The notes beneath the pieces were generated by a model. It was not told the DNA's origin. It saw only the letters and a program-made list of their open reading frames with translations, and did no database searches. Positions 8,219 to 16,835 of a DNA stretch of 64,000 bases are shown piece by piece. How positions within the stretch are numbered: position 1 is the stretch's first letter; every line of letters starts with the position of its first letter. Origin of the DNA: CAIMWS01 sp964409245 (lineage in GTDB: Bacteria; Verrucomicrobiota; Verrucomicrobiia; Limisphaerales; UBA1319); contig CAYPCQ010000032.1 in assembly GCA_964409245.1 (NCBI GenBank), positions 7,308 through 71,307 on the forward strand, written 5' to 3'. A program made the position numbers and the translations under genes.

Positions 8219-9685
8219 ATGCCCATTTTGATCGTAGTGAACAATCCCCAGGAGTGGCCTTTGGAAGTGCCGGGGGTCACCGTGACGGCGGCGAAATCGT
8301 ATCTCACCGAGGCCCAATACGGGGATTTGGACAGCGCCAAGGTTTTCAATTTCTGCCGCTCTTACCGCTACCAAAGCATCGGCTATTACGTGAGCCTGCT
8401 CGCAGCCGCCCGGGGGCACAAGCCGTTCCCGAACATCACCACCATCCAGGACATGAAGTCCCCCACCATGATCCGCCTCATGTCCGACGAATTGGAGGAA
8501 CTCATCCAGGAAAGCCTGGCCGGCATCCGCTCCAATAAGTTCACGCTGAGCATCTATTTCGGCAAAAACCTGGCCCGCAAATACGACCGCCTCAGCCAGG
8601 AGTTGTTCAAGCAGGTCCAGGCGCCGTTTCTGCGCGCGCAGTTTGTGCGCAACGACCATTGGGACTTGCGCAGCATCGGGCCGATTTCCGCCATGGAAAT
8701 CCCCGCGCCCCACCGCCCGTTTGTCATCGACGTCACCACCGAGTTCTTCGGCCAGCGCCGGTTTTCCATCCAGCGCAAAACCTTCGACCGCTACGACCTG
8801 GCCATACTTTACGAGCCGGCTGACAAAAACCAGGCCTCCGACGATGGCGCCATCAAGAAATTCGCCAAGGCCGCCAACCAGCTGGGCATCGGCACGGAGA
8901 TCATCACCAAGGAGGAATACAACCGGGTGGCGGAGTTCGACGCCCTGTTCATCCGCGAGACCACCGGCGTGAACCATCATACCTACCGCTTCTCCCGCCG
9001 CGCCCAGGCGGAAGGCCTGGTAGTGGTGGACGATCCCGAGTCCATCGTCAAATGCGCCAACAAGGTTTACCTGGCCGAATTGCTGGACCATCGCAAGATC
9101 CTGACCCCGAAAACGATGATCGTCCACCGCGACAACGTGTCGGAGATCATCCCCACGCTCGGGCTGCCCTGCGTCCTGAAAAAGCCCGACTCCTCTTTTT
9201 CCCAGGGGGTGATCAAGGTGGACGAGCCCGCCGATGTCGAGCGCCACGCGGAAGCCTTGCTGGAAAAGACCGACCTGTTCATTGCCCAGGAATTCCTCCC
9301 CACCAGCTTCGACTGGCGCGTGGGGATCTTCGACCGCAAGCCGTTGTATGCCTGCCAGTATTTCATGGCCGCCAAGCACTGGCAGATCGTGAACCGCGAT
9401 GAGAACCAGGAGGAGAATTACGGCCGCGTCAAAACCCTGCCGGTCGAGCTGGCCCCCACCACCGTGGTGCGCACCGCGCTCAAGGCGGCGAACCTCATCG
9501 GTGACGGGCTCTACGGGGTGGATCTGAAAAAAATCGGACGCCAGGTTTACGTCATTGAGATCAATGACAATCCCACCATCCAATCCGGCTCCGAGGATAT
9601 GGTGCTCAAGGACGAGCTTTATCGGCGGATCATGGAGGTGTTCCTCCAGCGCCTGGAGCGGCGCCGGCAGGGCCTTACCCGTTAA
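8219..9685 (+). CDS. RimK-like ATP-grasp ligase with N-terminal RLAN-type domain
   Basis: This 488-residue protein has an N-terminal region of the RimK-like ligase-associated type (starting MPILIVVNNPQEW) and a C-terminal ATP-grasp domain. ATP-grasp features seen are LPCVLKKPDSSFSQGVIKV, AQEFLPTSFDWRVG and the Mg-binding VIEINDNPTIQ near the end. RimK relatives add amino acids, often glutamate, to peptides or small molecules by forming an amide. The ATG at 8219 is preferred to a TTG 24 bases upstream because the family alignment starts there. It is followed 39 bases later by a GCS2-family ligase, a pairing known from comparative genomics of amidoligases. The substrate is unknown. Confidence 0.82.
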   Translation: MPILIVVNNPQEWPLEVPGVTVTAAKSYLTEAQYGDLDSAKVFNFCRSYRYQSIGYYVSLLAAARGHKPFPNITTIQDMKSPTMIRLMSDELEELIQESLAGIRSNKFTLSIYFGKNLARKYDRLSQELFKQVQAPFLRAQFVRNDHWDLRSIGPISAMEIPAPHRPFVIDVTTEFFGQRRFSIQRKTFDRYDLAILYEPADKNQASDDGAIKKFAKAANQLGIGTEIITKEEYNRVAEFDALFIRETTGVNHHTYRFSRRAQAEGLVVVDDPESIVKCANKVYLAELLDHRKILTPKTMIVHRDNVSEIIPTLGLPCVLKKPDSSFSQGVIKVDEPADVERHAEALLEKTDLFIAQEFLPTSFDWRVGIFDRKPLYACQYFMAAKHWQIVNRDENQEENYGRVKTLPVELAPTTVVRTALKAANLIGDGLYGVDLKKIGRQVYVIEINDNPTIQSGSEDMVLKDELYRRIMEVFLQRLERRRQGLTR

Positions 9686-9724
9686 GGTTGGGGTTCCCCT
9701 GATCCTTGCCTCGTTGAATTCCGC

Positions 9725-11023
9725 ATGAATTCCGACCTCCCAGCCGCAGAATCCGCCGCTCCGGCCCTGGCCGCAGAGCAGTCCGGTCGCCCGCTGTCGC
9801 TTTTTGAGGGCGTGGGGGTGGAGTTGGAATACATGATTGTGGAGGCCCAAACGCTGGCGGTGCGGCCGGTGGCGGATGCCATCCTCCGGGATGCGGACGG
9901 CACGCCGTGCGGCTCGCTGGAGGAGGGGCAACTGGGGTGGTCCAACGAGCTGGTGGCCCACGTCATCGAACTCAAAACCAAGCGGCCTGCAACCTCGCTG
10001 CCGGAGGTGGCCGGCCAGGCCCAGGAGGATGTGCGCGAAATCAACCGCCGGCTCCAGGCCGCAGGCGCTTGTTTGCTGCCCACCGCCATGCATCCCTGGA
10101 TGGATCCCCGGACCGAAACCCGCCTCTGGCCCCACGAATACGGCGAGGTTTACCAGGCGTTCAACCGCGTTTTCGGGTGCCAGGGCCATGGCTGGTCCAA
10201 CCTCCAGAGCATGCATTTGAATTTCCCTTTCGCCGACGATGCCGAGTTCGCCCGCCTGCATGCGGCCATCCGGTTGGTGCTGCCGCTGCTGCCAGCCCTG
10301 GCGGCCAGCTCCCCGGTGATGGATGGCCGGCTCACCGGAACCCTCGACAACCGGCTGGCGGTTTACCGCACCAATTGCGTTCGCGTTCCGGCCATCACCG
10401 GCCGGGTCATCCCGGAGGCGGTCTTCAGCCGTGCCGATTATGAGCGGGACATCCTGGAGCGCATCTACGCCGATATCGCCCCCCACGATCCCGAGGGGAT
10501 CCTCCAGGACGAATGGCTCAATGCCCGCGGCGCCATCGCCCGGTTCGGGCGGCAATCCATCGAAATCCGGCTGCTGGACATCCAGGAATGCCCTGTGGCG
10601 GACCTGGCCATCGCCGAACTCATTCTGCGGGTGTTGCGCCGGCTGGTGGCTGGGGAGTGGAGTTCCCTGGAGTTCCAGCAATCTTTTACTGAGGACGAGC
10701 TGGCGCCCACCCTCGACCGGACCATCCAGCATGCTGAGCAGGCCGTGGTGGATCACCCGCGGCTGCTCCAGGCGTTTGGCCTGCCTCCCGGGGTCCGGAC
10801 CGTGCGCGCCGTGTGGGAAAGCCTGGCCGAACGGGTTTCGCCCGCGGCGGATGCCGCCAGCCAGCGCTGGCTTTCCGCCCTGGAAGTGATTCTTGACCGC
10901 GGCTGCCTGGCCCGCCGGATCCAAAGCGCCCTGGGGGCCAGCCCCTCCCGCGCCCGGCTCCACGCCGTTTACCAGGAATTGGCCGGCCACCTCGAATCCG
11001 GCAGCCCCTGGATTCCGGATTAG
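9725..11023 (+). CDS. GCS2-family carboxylate-amine ligase (glutamate-cysteine ligase-like)
   Basis: This 432-residue protein of the GCS2/YbdK superfamily forms amide bonds between an amino-acid carboxylate and an amine with ATP. Visible features are the N-terminal VGVELEYMIV strand that carries metal-binding glutamates, WSNELVAHVIELKT, the histidine-containing QSMHLNFPF segment, and IEIRLLDIQECP. It is not necessarily a glutathione enzyme: no gshB is nearby and the partner is a RimK-like ligase. The two ligases may act one after the other on the same substrate. Family assignment is good, substrate unknown. Confidence 0.82.
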   Translation: MNSDLPAAESAAPALAAEQSGRPLSLFEGVGVELEYMIVEAQTLAVRPVADAILRDADGTPCGSLEEGQLGWSNELVAHVIELKTKRPATSLPEVAGQAQEDVREINRRLQAAGACLLPTAMHPWMDPRTETRLWPHEYGEVYQAFNRVFGCQGHGWSNLQSMHLNFPFADDAEFARLHAAIRLVLPLLPALAASSPVMDGRLTGTLDNRLAVYRTNCVRVPAITGRVIPEAVFSRADYERDILERIYADIAPHDPEGILQDEWLNARGAIARFGRQSIEIRLLDIQECPVADLAIAELILRVLRRLVAGEWSSLEFQQSFTEDELAPTLDRTIQHAEQAVVDHPRLLQAFGLPPGVRTVRAVWESLAERVSPAADAASQRWLSALEVILDRGCLARRIQSALGASPSRARLHAVYQELAGHLESGSPWIPD

Positions 11024-11124
11024 GATCGACAAAACTGGCCGGTTCCTTATTAGTTGGGGATTGCATGCCGGAATGCGGGTCTGCATGCCCGGTTGCGATC
11101 CCAACCTGAAAAATGAATCCATTT

Positions 11125-11406
11125 ATGAGTGAAAATCCTGAAATCAATTCCGAGCTGGAACGGCTGCGGGCGGAGAACGCCATGCTGAAAAAAGCCACCA
11201 CCAAGGGCATCTCCATGAAGATCAGCGAAAAAGGCGCCCTTTCCATCTACGGCATGGGCCGGTTCCCGGTCACGCTGTATAAGGAGCAGTGGTTGAAGTT
11301 GCTGGACATGGCCGATGCCATCAAGGCCTTCATCGCCGACAATGACTCATTGCTGAAAACGAAGGGCCAGGAGAGCCCCGCTGCACCCGCCAATCCACCG
11401 GTTTAA
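11125..11406 (+). CDS. Small conserved hypothetical protein with coiled-coil start
   Basis: This is a 93-residue soluble protein. Residues 8-25 (ELERLRAENAMLKKA) form a leucine-zipper-like helix. The middle, ISEKGALSIYGMGRFPVTL followed by YKEQWLKLLDMADAIKAF, resembles a small conserved hypothetical found in several phyla. No catalytic residues are evident. A start 12 bases upstream (MNPF) is also possible. It follows the GCS2-like ligase after a 101-base spacer with potential secondary structure and precedes lysS. Function unknown. Confidence 0.7.
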   Translation: MSENPEINSELERLRAENAMLKKATTKGISMKISEKGALSIYGMGRFPVTLYKEQWLKLLDMADAIKAFIADNDSLLKTKGQESPAAPANPPV

Positions 11407-11532
11407 TGGCTCCCGGCCGGGCTGGCTCCCGGTGGAGTGCGGCCCGGCGGTGGTCCCTTGGGGAGCAAGGCGCACGGGCGTTCCGCGATGGACAAAGCGG
11501 TCCGGACAGTGTTTCATGGCGGGGAGATTATT

Positions 11533-12987
11533 ATGGTTGAAACGAATTCCTTGATCGAGCAGCGGAAAGCCAAGCTGGCCGCCTTGCGCAGCCGGGGCAT
11601 CAATCCGTTCGCAAATCATTTCGCGCCCAGCGAAAGCTGTGCCCAGGCGCGGGCGAATTACCAGGAGGGCCGCGCGGTGGCCCTGGCCGGCCGCATTTCC
11701 GCCCACCGCGACATGGGCAAAAGCCAGTTTGTGGATATCAAAGACCAGAGCGGCCGCATCCAGCTCTACGCCCATAAGCAGGCTTTGGGCGACGACCAAT
11801 TCGACATTTTCAAGCACCTGGACCTGGGCGATTTCATCGGCGTGAACGGATCGATGTTCATCACCAAAACCGGGGAGACCTCCGTCAAGATCGAGCGCTT
11901 CACCATCCTGGCCAAGGCCCTGCGCCCGCCGCCGGAAAAATGGCACGGACTGGTGGAAAAAGAGATCCGCTACCGGCAGCGTTACCTGGACCTGATGAGC
12001 GGCGACCATGTGCGGGAACTGTTCATCAAACGCAGCCTGATCCTGCGCGAGATCCGGAACTTCCTGCAGGAGCGCGGCTACCTGGAATTTGAAACGCCGA
12101 TCATGCAGCCGATCCCCGGCGGGGCCGCCGCCCAGCCGTTCATCACCTTCCACCAGAGCCTGGGCTGCAATTTCTACCTGCGCATCGCCATCGAGCTTTA
12201 CCTCAAACGCCTGCTGGTGGGCGGCCTGGACCGGGTATTTGAAATCGGCCGCAATTTCCGCAATGAGGGTTTATCCCCCCGGCATAACCCCGAGTTCACC
12301 ATGCTCGAGGCCTACCAGGCCTACGGGAATTACGAAACCATGATGGAGCTGGTGCAATCGCTCGTCTGCCACCTGGCCCAAAAAGTCCTCGGCACGCTCG
12401 TGATCGAACACCGCAACGAGGCCGGGGAGGCCACCCGCACCATCGACCTCACCCCCCCCTGGCGCCGGGCCAAATACAAGGATCTCATCCGCGAAAAAGC
12501 CGGCGCCGGCTGGTTTGAATGCACCCCGCAGGAACGCCGCCAGCGCGCCCACGATCTCGGCGTGGAGATCGGCAAGGAATACGAGGATTTCGAGGTCACC
12601 GGCGCCATTTTCGAGAAGCTCATCGAACCCACCTTGATCCAGCCCATCTTTGTCACCCACCTCACCAAGGAATTGGTGCCGCTGGCCAAGACCTCCGCCG
12701 AGGATCCCACCACCGTGGAGGTCTTTGAATGCTGCATCAACGGCCAGGAGATCGCCCCCGCTTATTCCGAGCAGAACGATCCCCTCGAGCAGCGCGAGCG
12801 GCTCGAGCACCAGGCCGGCGGCGAACAGCAGAAGCTGGACGAGGATTTCCTCGTTTCGCTGGAGCACGGCATGCCTCCGGCCGGCGGGGTCGGCATCGGC
12901 ATCGACCGCCTCTGCATGATGCTCCTCGGGCAGGACAGCATCCGCGATGTCATCCTGTTCCCACAGCTGCGGCCCAAGCACGAATAG
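11533..12987 (+). CDS. lysS: Lysyl-tRNA synthetase, class II
   Basis: This 484-residue class II enzyme charges tRNA-Lys. It has the N-terminal OB-fold anticodon-binding domain (GRISAHRDMGKSQFVDI region). The catalytic domain shows motif 1 near LQERGYLEFETP, motif 2 (FEIGRNFRNEGLSPRHNPEF) and motif 3 (PAGGVGIGIDRL). The ATG at 11533 starts with the usual short polar N-terminus; a longer frame opening at 11437 adds 32 residues without family character. Length and motif order are normal, so this is probably the essential copy. Confidence 0.96.
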   Translation: MVETNSLIEQRKAKLAALRSRGINPFANHFAPSESCAQARANYQEGRAVALAGRISAHRDMGKSQFVDIKDQSGRIQLYAHKQALGDDQFDIFKHLDLGDFIGVNGSMFITKTGETSVKIERFTILAKALRPPPEKWHGLVEKEIRYRQRYLDLMSGDHVRELFIKRSLILREIRNFLQERGYLEFETPIMQPIPGGAAAQPFITFHQSLGCNFYLRIAIELYLKRLLVGGLDRVFEIGRNFRNEGLSPRHNPEFTMLEAYQAYGNYETMMELVQSLVCHLAQKVLGTLVIEHRNEAGEATRTIDLTPPWRRAKYKDLIREKAGAGWFECTPQERRQRAHDLGVEIGKEYEDFEVTGAIFEKLIEPTLIQPIFVTHLTKELVPLAKTSAEDPTTVEVFECCINGQEIAPAYSEQNDPLEQRERLEHQAGGEQQKLDEDFLVSLEHGMPPAGGVGIGIDRLCMMLLGQDSIRDVILFPQLRPKHE

Positions 12988-13050
12988 CGCCCGGCTGCTG
13001 GAATGCCTGGCGGGGGCCTTCCCGGGCTCCCCGACCGCGGCTCTTTTCGG

Positions 13051-14277
13051 ATGCGCATCCTCGTTTTCAATGCCGGCTCCACGAGCTTGAAGTATGGCTT
13101 GTTCGATCAAGCCACGCTGGCGCCCGTGGCGGCCGGCTCCCTGGATTGGGCCGATGGGGATCGCCAGCGGGCCATCCTGGCGGTGGCCGCCGGTGGCCGG
13201 GAAGCGCTCCGCCAGACGGTGGCTGTCCCGGACAGCCGCGCCGCGGTGGAACTGGCGCTCGGCTCCCTCCCCAAGGACCATGAGATTGCGGCTGTGGGAC
13301 ACCGTGTCGTCCACGGTGGGGCTGAGTTCTCCGCCAGCCGCCGCCTCGATGGGCCGGTCAAAGCCGCCATCTCCCGGTTGAGCCGGCTGGTTCCGCTCCA
13401 TAATCCGCCAGCCCTGGCCGCCATTGAGGCGGTCGAGGAGCTGCTGCCCGGAGCGCCGCAAGCGGCGGTTTTTGACACCGCCTTTTTCGCCGGGTTGAGT
13501 CTCCGCGCCAGCCTCTACGCGCTGCCGGGCGAGTGGGTGGAGAAATGGGGGCTGAAACGGATCGGTTTCCACGGCATCAGCCATGCCTACTGTGCCCTGC
13601 GCGCGGCGGAGATCCTCGGGGTCCGGCCGCGTCCGTTGCGCCAGATCACCTGCCACCTCGGCGGTGGCTGTTCCGCCGCTGCGTTGTTGGGCGGCCAGCC
13701 GGTGGCCACCACCATGGGTTTCTCGCCGCTGGAGGGGCTCATCATGGGCACCCGCTGCGGCTCCGTGGATCCGGGGCTGCTGATTTTTCTGCAGCGCGAA
13801 TGCGGCCTGAGCCTGGAGGAACTGGATGCCGGCCTCAACCACCGGTCCGGCTTGCTCGGCCTCTCCGGGGTATCGCCCGACCCCGCCCGCCTCGCCGCCG
13901 CCGCCGCCGCGGGGAATCCCCGGGCGCGGCTGGCCTTGGACATCTTCGCCGACCGGGTCCGCTCCGCCGTCGGCGCCCTGGCCACGAGCCTGGGCGGGCT
14001 GGATGTCCTGGTATTCACGGACCGCATCGGCGAAAACGATCCCGGCCTGCGGGCGGCCATCACGGCGGGCCTGGAATTCCTGGGAGTGGAAATCGACCCC
14101 GACCGTAATGGCCGCTGCGCGCCGGATGCTGATGTTTCCCGGCCCGGATCCCCCGCACGCATCCTGGTCCTGCGCACCCGGGAGGAATGGATGATTGCCC
14201 GCGATACCAGCCTGGCGCTGGGCCTTGGGGTGAGGGCTGATGCCTCAACGGCGGGCTTTGATGGCCTTACTGTTTAA
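13051..14277 (+). CDS. ackA: Acetate kinase family protein (divergent)
   Basis: This 408-residue ASKHA-fold kinase interconverts acetate plus ATP and acetyl phosphate. The start MRILVFNAGSTSLKYGLF is typical. Expected active-site positions are present: HRVVHGG arginine, PLHNPP histidine, FDTAF aspartate, GFHG histidine, MGTR arginine and a late glutamate (TREEWMIARDT). Some usually invariant neighbours differ: HLGGG in place of HLGNG, TRCGSVDP in place of TRSGDIDP, and GISHAY in place of GTSH. No phosphotransacetylase is adjacent. It is either a divergent Ack or a paralogue with shifted substrate preference. Its 3' end overlaps the convergent Uma2 gene by 11 bases. Confidence 0.85.
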   Translation: MRILVFNAGSTSLKYGLFDQATLAPVAAGSLDWADGDRQRAILAVAAGGREALRQTVAVPDSRAAVELALGSLPKDHEIAAVGHRVVHGGAEFSASRRLDGPVKAAISRLSRLVPLHNPPALAAIEAVEELLPGAPQAAVFDTAFFAGLSLRASLYALPGEWVEKWGLKRIGFHGISHAYCALRAAEILGVRPRPLRQITCHLGGGCSAAALLGGQPVATTMGFSPLEGLIMGTRCGSVDPGLLIFLQRECGLSLEELDAGLNHRSGLLGLSGVSPDPARLAAAAAAGNPRARLALDIFADRVRSAVGALATSLGGLDVLVFTDRIGENDPGLRAAITAGLEFLGVEIDPDRNGRCAPDADVSRPGSPARILVLRTREEWMIARDTSLALGLGVRADASTAGFDGLTV

Positions 14278-14821
14278 AGAAATCAGCGATCCGGAGCACC
14301 AGGCCCGGCAGCAGCGGCGTGGTGTGGGTGTCCGATGGCTCCAGCACTGATTTTGGTTTTTCTGAATCCTCCAGGAGCCGGTAAACCGCCACGGTCCTGG
14401 CTGCCGGATCCACGATCCATAATTCCGCCACTCCCGACCTGGCGTAAACCTGTTTCTTAGCCTCCAAATCGAGCCGCGCCGTCTTGGGGGAGAGGATTTC
14501 CACCACGAGGTCGGGAGCACCCTCCAAACCGGCCTCGCTCAGCACCCCATAATGTTCTCTGGCGATGAACACAATGTCCGGCTGGAAGACATTGGCTTTG
14601 TTCAGATAAACATCGAAGGGCGCATGGTAAATTTTGCCCGCCGGGCTGGCTTCCAAATGTTTGGCCAGTATGAATTCAATGTTGAAGGAAATATCCTGGT
14701 GGAAGCGGCTGGGTGCTGGGGCCAGGTATAAATCTCCCTCAATCAGTTGATAACGCGGACCCGTCTCCGGCAATTCCCGGTAATCATCCGCTGTCAGCGG
14801 TGCTGGCATAACCATCGGCAT
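14267..14821 (-). CDS. Uma2 family endonuclease-like protein (DUF820)
   Basis: This 184-residue member of the Uma2/DUF820 family has a PD-(D/E)XK nuclease fold. The core is visible as YQLIEGDLYLAPAPS, then FQPDIVFIAREH and PDLVVEILSPKT, then ARSGVAELWIVDP. These proteins are common in many copies in cyanobacteria, planctomycetes and verrucomicrobia, and their roles are mostly unknown; a link to mobile or stress-related loci is often proposed. It stands alone and is convergent with ackA, overlapping its last bases. Confidence 0.86.
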   Translation of the reverse strand: MPMVMPAPLTADDYRELPETGPRYQLIEGDLYLAPAPSRFHQDISFNIEFILAKHLEASPAGKIYHAPFDVYLNKANVFQPDIVFIAREHYGVLSEAGLEGAPDLVVEILSPKTARLDLEAKKQVYARSGVAELWIVDPAARTVAVYRLLEDSEKPKSVLEPSDTHTTPLLPGLVLRIADFFKQ

Positions 14822-15082
14822 AAACCACTCTTACGACGGATAGCCGCCCCGGTCAAGGCCATCCGCCGCCGCCTCCTGCGCAGGCTTGCCACTGCAAATA
14901 CGGTTGCCATAGAGTAGGGCCGTGCCGTTGAACGAAGCCACCAGACCATCGCCGCAGGATCTTCCTGGGGAGCCTGCTTCCACCGGGGCAGGTTCCGGTG
15001 CTGGCGTTGGCATGGCCCGCGGTTCCGAGCCGGGCGCGGGCGGCCTGGGGAAGGAGGCCTCCGCGATCGGCCAGGCGCAAGC

Positions 15083-15510
15083 GCGGCATGATGCCTGGGC
15101 CAAGGCCGCCGGCCGAGAGCAATACGCCTCCGATTATTACCCGGAGCATTTCCTCTGGCTGGGGGTGAAGCGCTCGGGCCAGAGGCATGCCCGCTTGCGG
15201 GGCATCGACACCACCGCGGCGGCCCAAGTGCCGGGGGTGATTGCCGTCCTGACCCACCGGGTGGTTAGCCTGTGTACATCTTCTCCGGAGACCGATTCAT
15301 CGGCGGCGGGTGCTGCCGCTCGCCGGGCTCATTATAGGCCCCGGCCAGAACAAGCTCCAGTCGGGCGGGATCCTGTGGCCGGTTCGCGTTCCGCTGCCCG
15401 CGGACGGGATGTGGAGCGCGTTTTTCAAAGTTGGCGAGGCCCATCGATGAGGTGCGGGCCAGCGCGTCCTGCCGGAGGCAGGTGGCTGGGAACCTGTTAT
15501 TGAATTGTTG
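15083..15510 (+). pseudogene. Eroded xanthine dehydrogenase-family remnants
   Basis: Two fragments lie head to tail. At 15083-15263 the frame reads as the start of a molybdopterin-binding subunit with the a/b hammerhead domain (DAWAKAAGREQYASDYYPEH through VPGVIAVLTHR), then loses similarity. From about 15309, in another frame, comes a piece of a FAD-binding subunit (IIGPGQNKLQSGGIL, then MWSAFFKVGE). That frame hits a stop, and after a frameshift the C-terminal signature of such subunits appears (RPIDEVRASASCRRQVAGNLL), with the intervening 80-90 residues missing. No intact start, cofactor site or complete domain remains. The region is a decayed, deleted or rearranged operon fragment. Confidence 0.72.
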
Positions 15511-15527
15511 GAGGAACCGCAAACTGC

Positions 15528-16820
15528 ATGACCCATCAAACTCAAGCCGATATTTCGCTGCGCGTTTACAGCGCGGCCTCATTCCTGCCCTTGGCGGTTT
15601 CCTTCGCCAGGGGCGCGGCAGAGGCATATGGCTTTGGCGGCCAGGAACTCACCAGCCTGGAGCTGGGCGCGGAGGAGGTGTTCACCTGGCTGTGCCGCGC
15701 GCTGGGGCCGGCGGAAAAGGTGGAAATCTGCGTCCGCAACGATATCTACCGCCTGGCCCTCCGGTTTCTGTTCAAGCCCAGCCCGTTGAACCTGCGGGTC
15801 TTGAACCTCACCGCGAAGGCGCCGCTCGAACCGGGCGAGGATCTGGAGGATTTGGGCTTGTTCGTGGTGGCCCGGCTCGTGGACGCGGTGAAGCTCACCA
15901 GCGAGAAGGACGGGCGCGCCTGTCTGGCGGTGGTGGTGGACCGGCGCTACGCCGGGGAAACGGTCCCCAGCCCTGGCCCGGCCCAGCCGGCCGAATCCTG
16001 GCGCATCCAATCCGCCGATCGGGAATCCATCCAGTTCTTTGCCGCCCTGGTGAAGGCTCATTATCCGGCGGGCGATTACCCGGGCTTCCTGGATTTTCCG
16101 GGCCGGGCGGCGGACATGTTCGTGGCGGGCGATCTAAAGGGCGCCTTGGCCGTGGCCGGGAGCGGGGCGGTATGTGGCGGCATCCTCTGGCGGTGGGCCG
16201 GCCACAAGATGCTCGAGATGCTCGGCCCATTCACGTTTCCGCCAGCCCAGCCGGCGGCCTTGCCCGAGGCTTTGCTGGAGCATTTGGTGGAATGGGCTGC
16301 CAAGACCCCCGCCGCAGGCATCCTCTGCCGGCGCCGGGCGGGCCAGTCAATGCCCATGGGATTCGATCTGCTGGGCGGGGTCTGCGGTCCGCCCGCGGAT
16401 GAATCCTGCGGATTCCGCCAGTTGCGTGAGGATGAAGGTTCCACCGTCTATTGCCATCCGCGGCTGGAATCCTTCCTGCGCGTGGAATACGACCGGCTGG
16501 CCCTGCCCCGGGAGTTGCGGGTGATCCCCTTCCAGGGAACTGGCCGGCCCGAACCGGCGGTCTTGACCGCGGAAACGGACCGGGGCCGCGGAGAGGTGTT
16601 GCTTAAGGGCCTTTGCTTCGGCCCGGACGCCGCGGAGCAGTTGCGCGAGCACCTGGCCTTGTTCGCGAAGCAGAACCTGCCGGCCATCCTGTTTGAGCTG
16701 GATCTGGGGATTTTCTGGCAGTCCGCCTTTGTGCCGGCGCTGCTCGAGACGGGATTTGTGCCGCGCATGGTCGTGCCTGGTTCCGGCCAGGGGGATGCCG
16801 TGGTTTTTCAGAAGGCTTGA
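15528..16820 (+). CDS. HATPase (RsbW-like)-GNAT-like two-domain protein
   Basis: This is a 430-residue fusion. About residues 1-145 resemble anti-sigma-factor type HATPase domains (SLELGAEEVFTWLCRALG, a helix carrying the acidic E-E pair, and LGLFVVARLVDAV). Residues 150-430 look like one or two acetyltransferase-type folds (ESIQFFAALVKAHYPAGDYP; AVAGSGAVCGGILW; end LLETGFVPRMVVPG). The last 110 residues are laid out like the end of the GNAT protein at 19342. It is followed 15 bases later by the aminotransferase gene, so they are probably one operon. Role unknown; acyl transfer with a regulatory or nucleotide-binding domain is the likeliest reading. Confidence 0.62.
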   Translation: MTHQTQADISLRVYSAASFLPLAVSFARGAAEAYGFGGQELTSLELGAEEVFTWLCRALGPAEKVEICVRNDIYRLALRFLFKPSPLNLRVLNLTAKAPLEPGEDLEDLGLFVVARLVDAVKLTSEKDGRACLAVVVDRRYAGETVPSPGPAQPAESWRIQSADRESIQFFAALVKAHYPAGDYPGFLDFPGRAADMFVAGDLKGALAVAGSGAVCGGILWRWAGHKMLEMLGPFTFPPAQPAALPEALLEHLVEWAAKTPAAGILCRRRAGQSMPMGFDLLGGVCGPPADESCGFRQLREDEGSTVYCHPRLESFLRVEYDRLALPRELRVIPFQGTGRPEPAVLTAETDRGRGEVLLKGLCFGPDAAEQLREHLALFAKQNLPAILFELDLGIFWQSAFVPALLETGFVPRMVVPGSGQGDAVVFQKA

Positions 16821-16835
16821 AGGGGACCGCGCGCC

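Noticed and set aside
8213..11122. 969-codon minus-strand reading frame opposite the two ligase genes
   Set aside because: It mirrors the codon structure of two clear plus-strand genes and has no family signature. Long antisense frames are expected in G+C-rich DNA.
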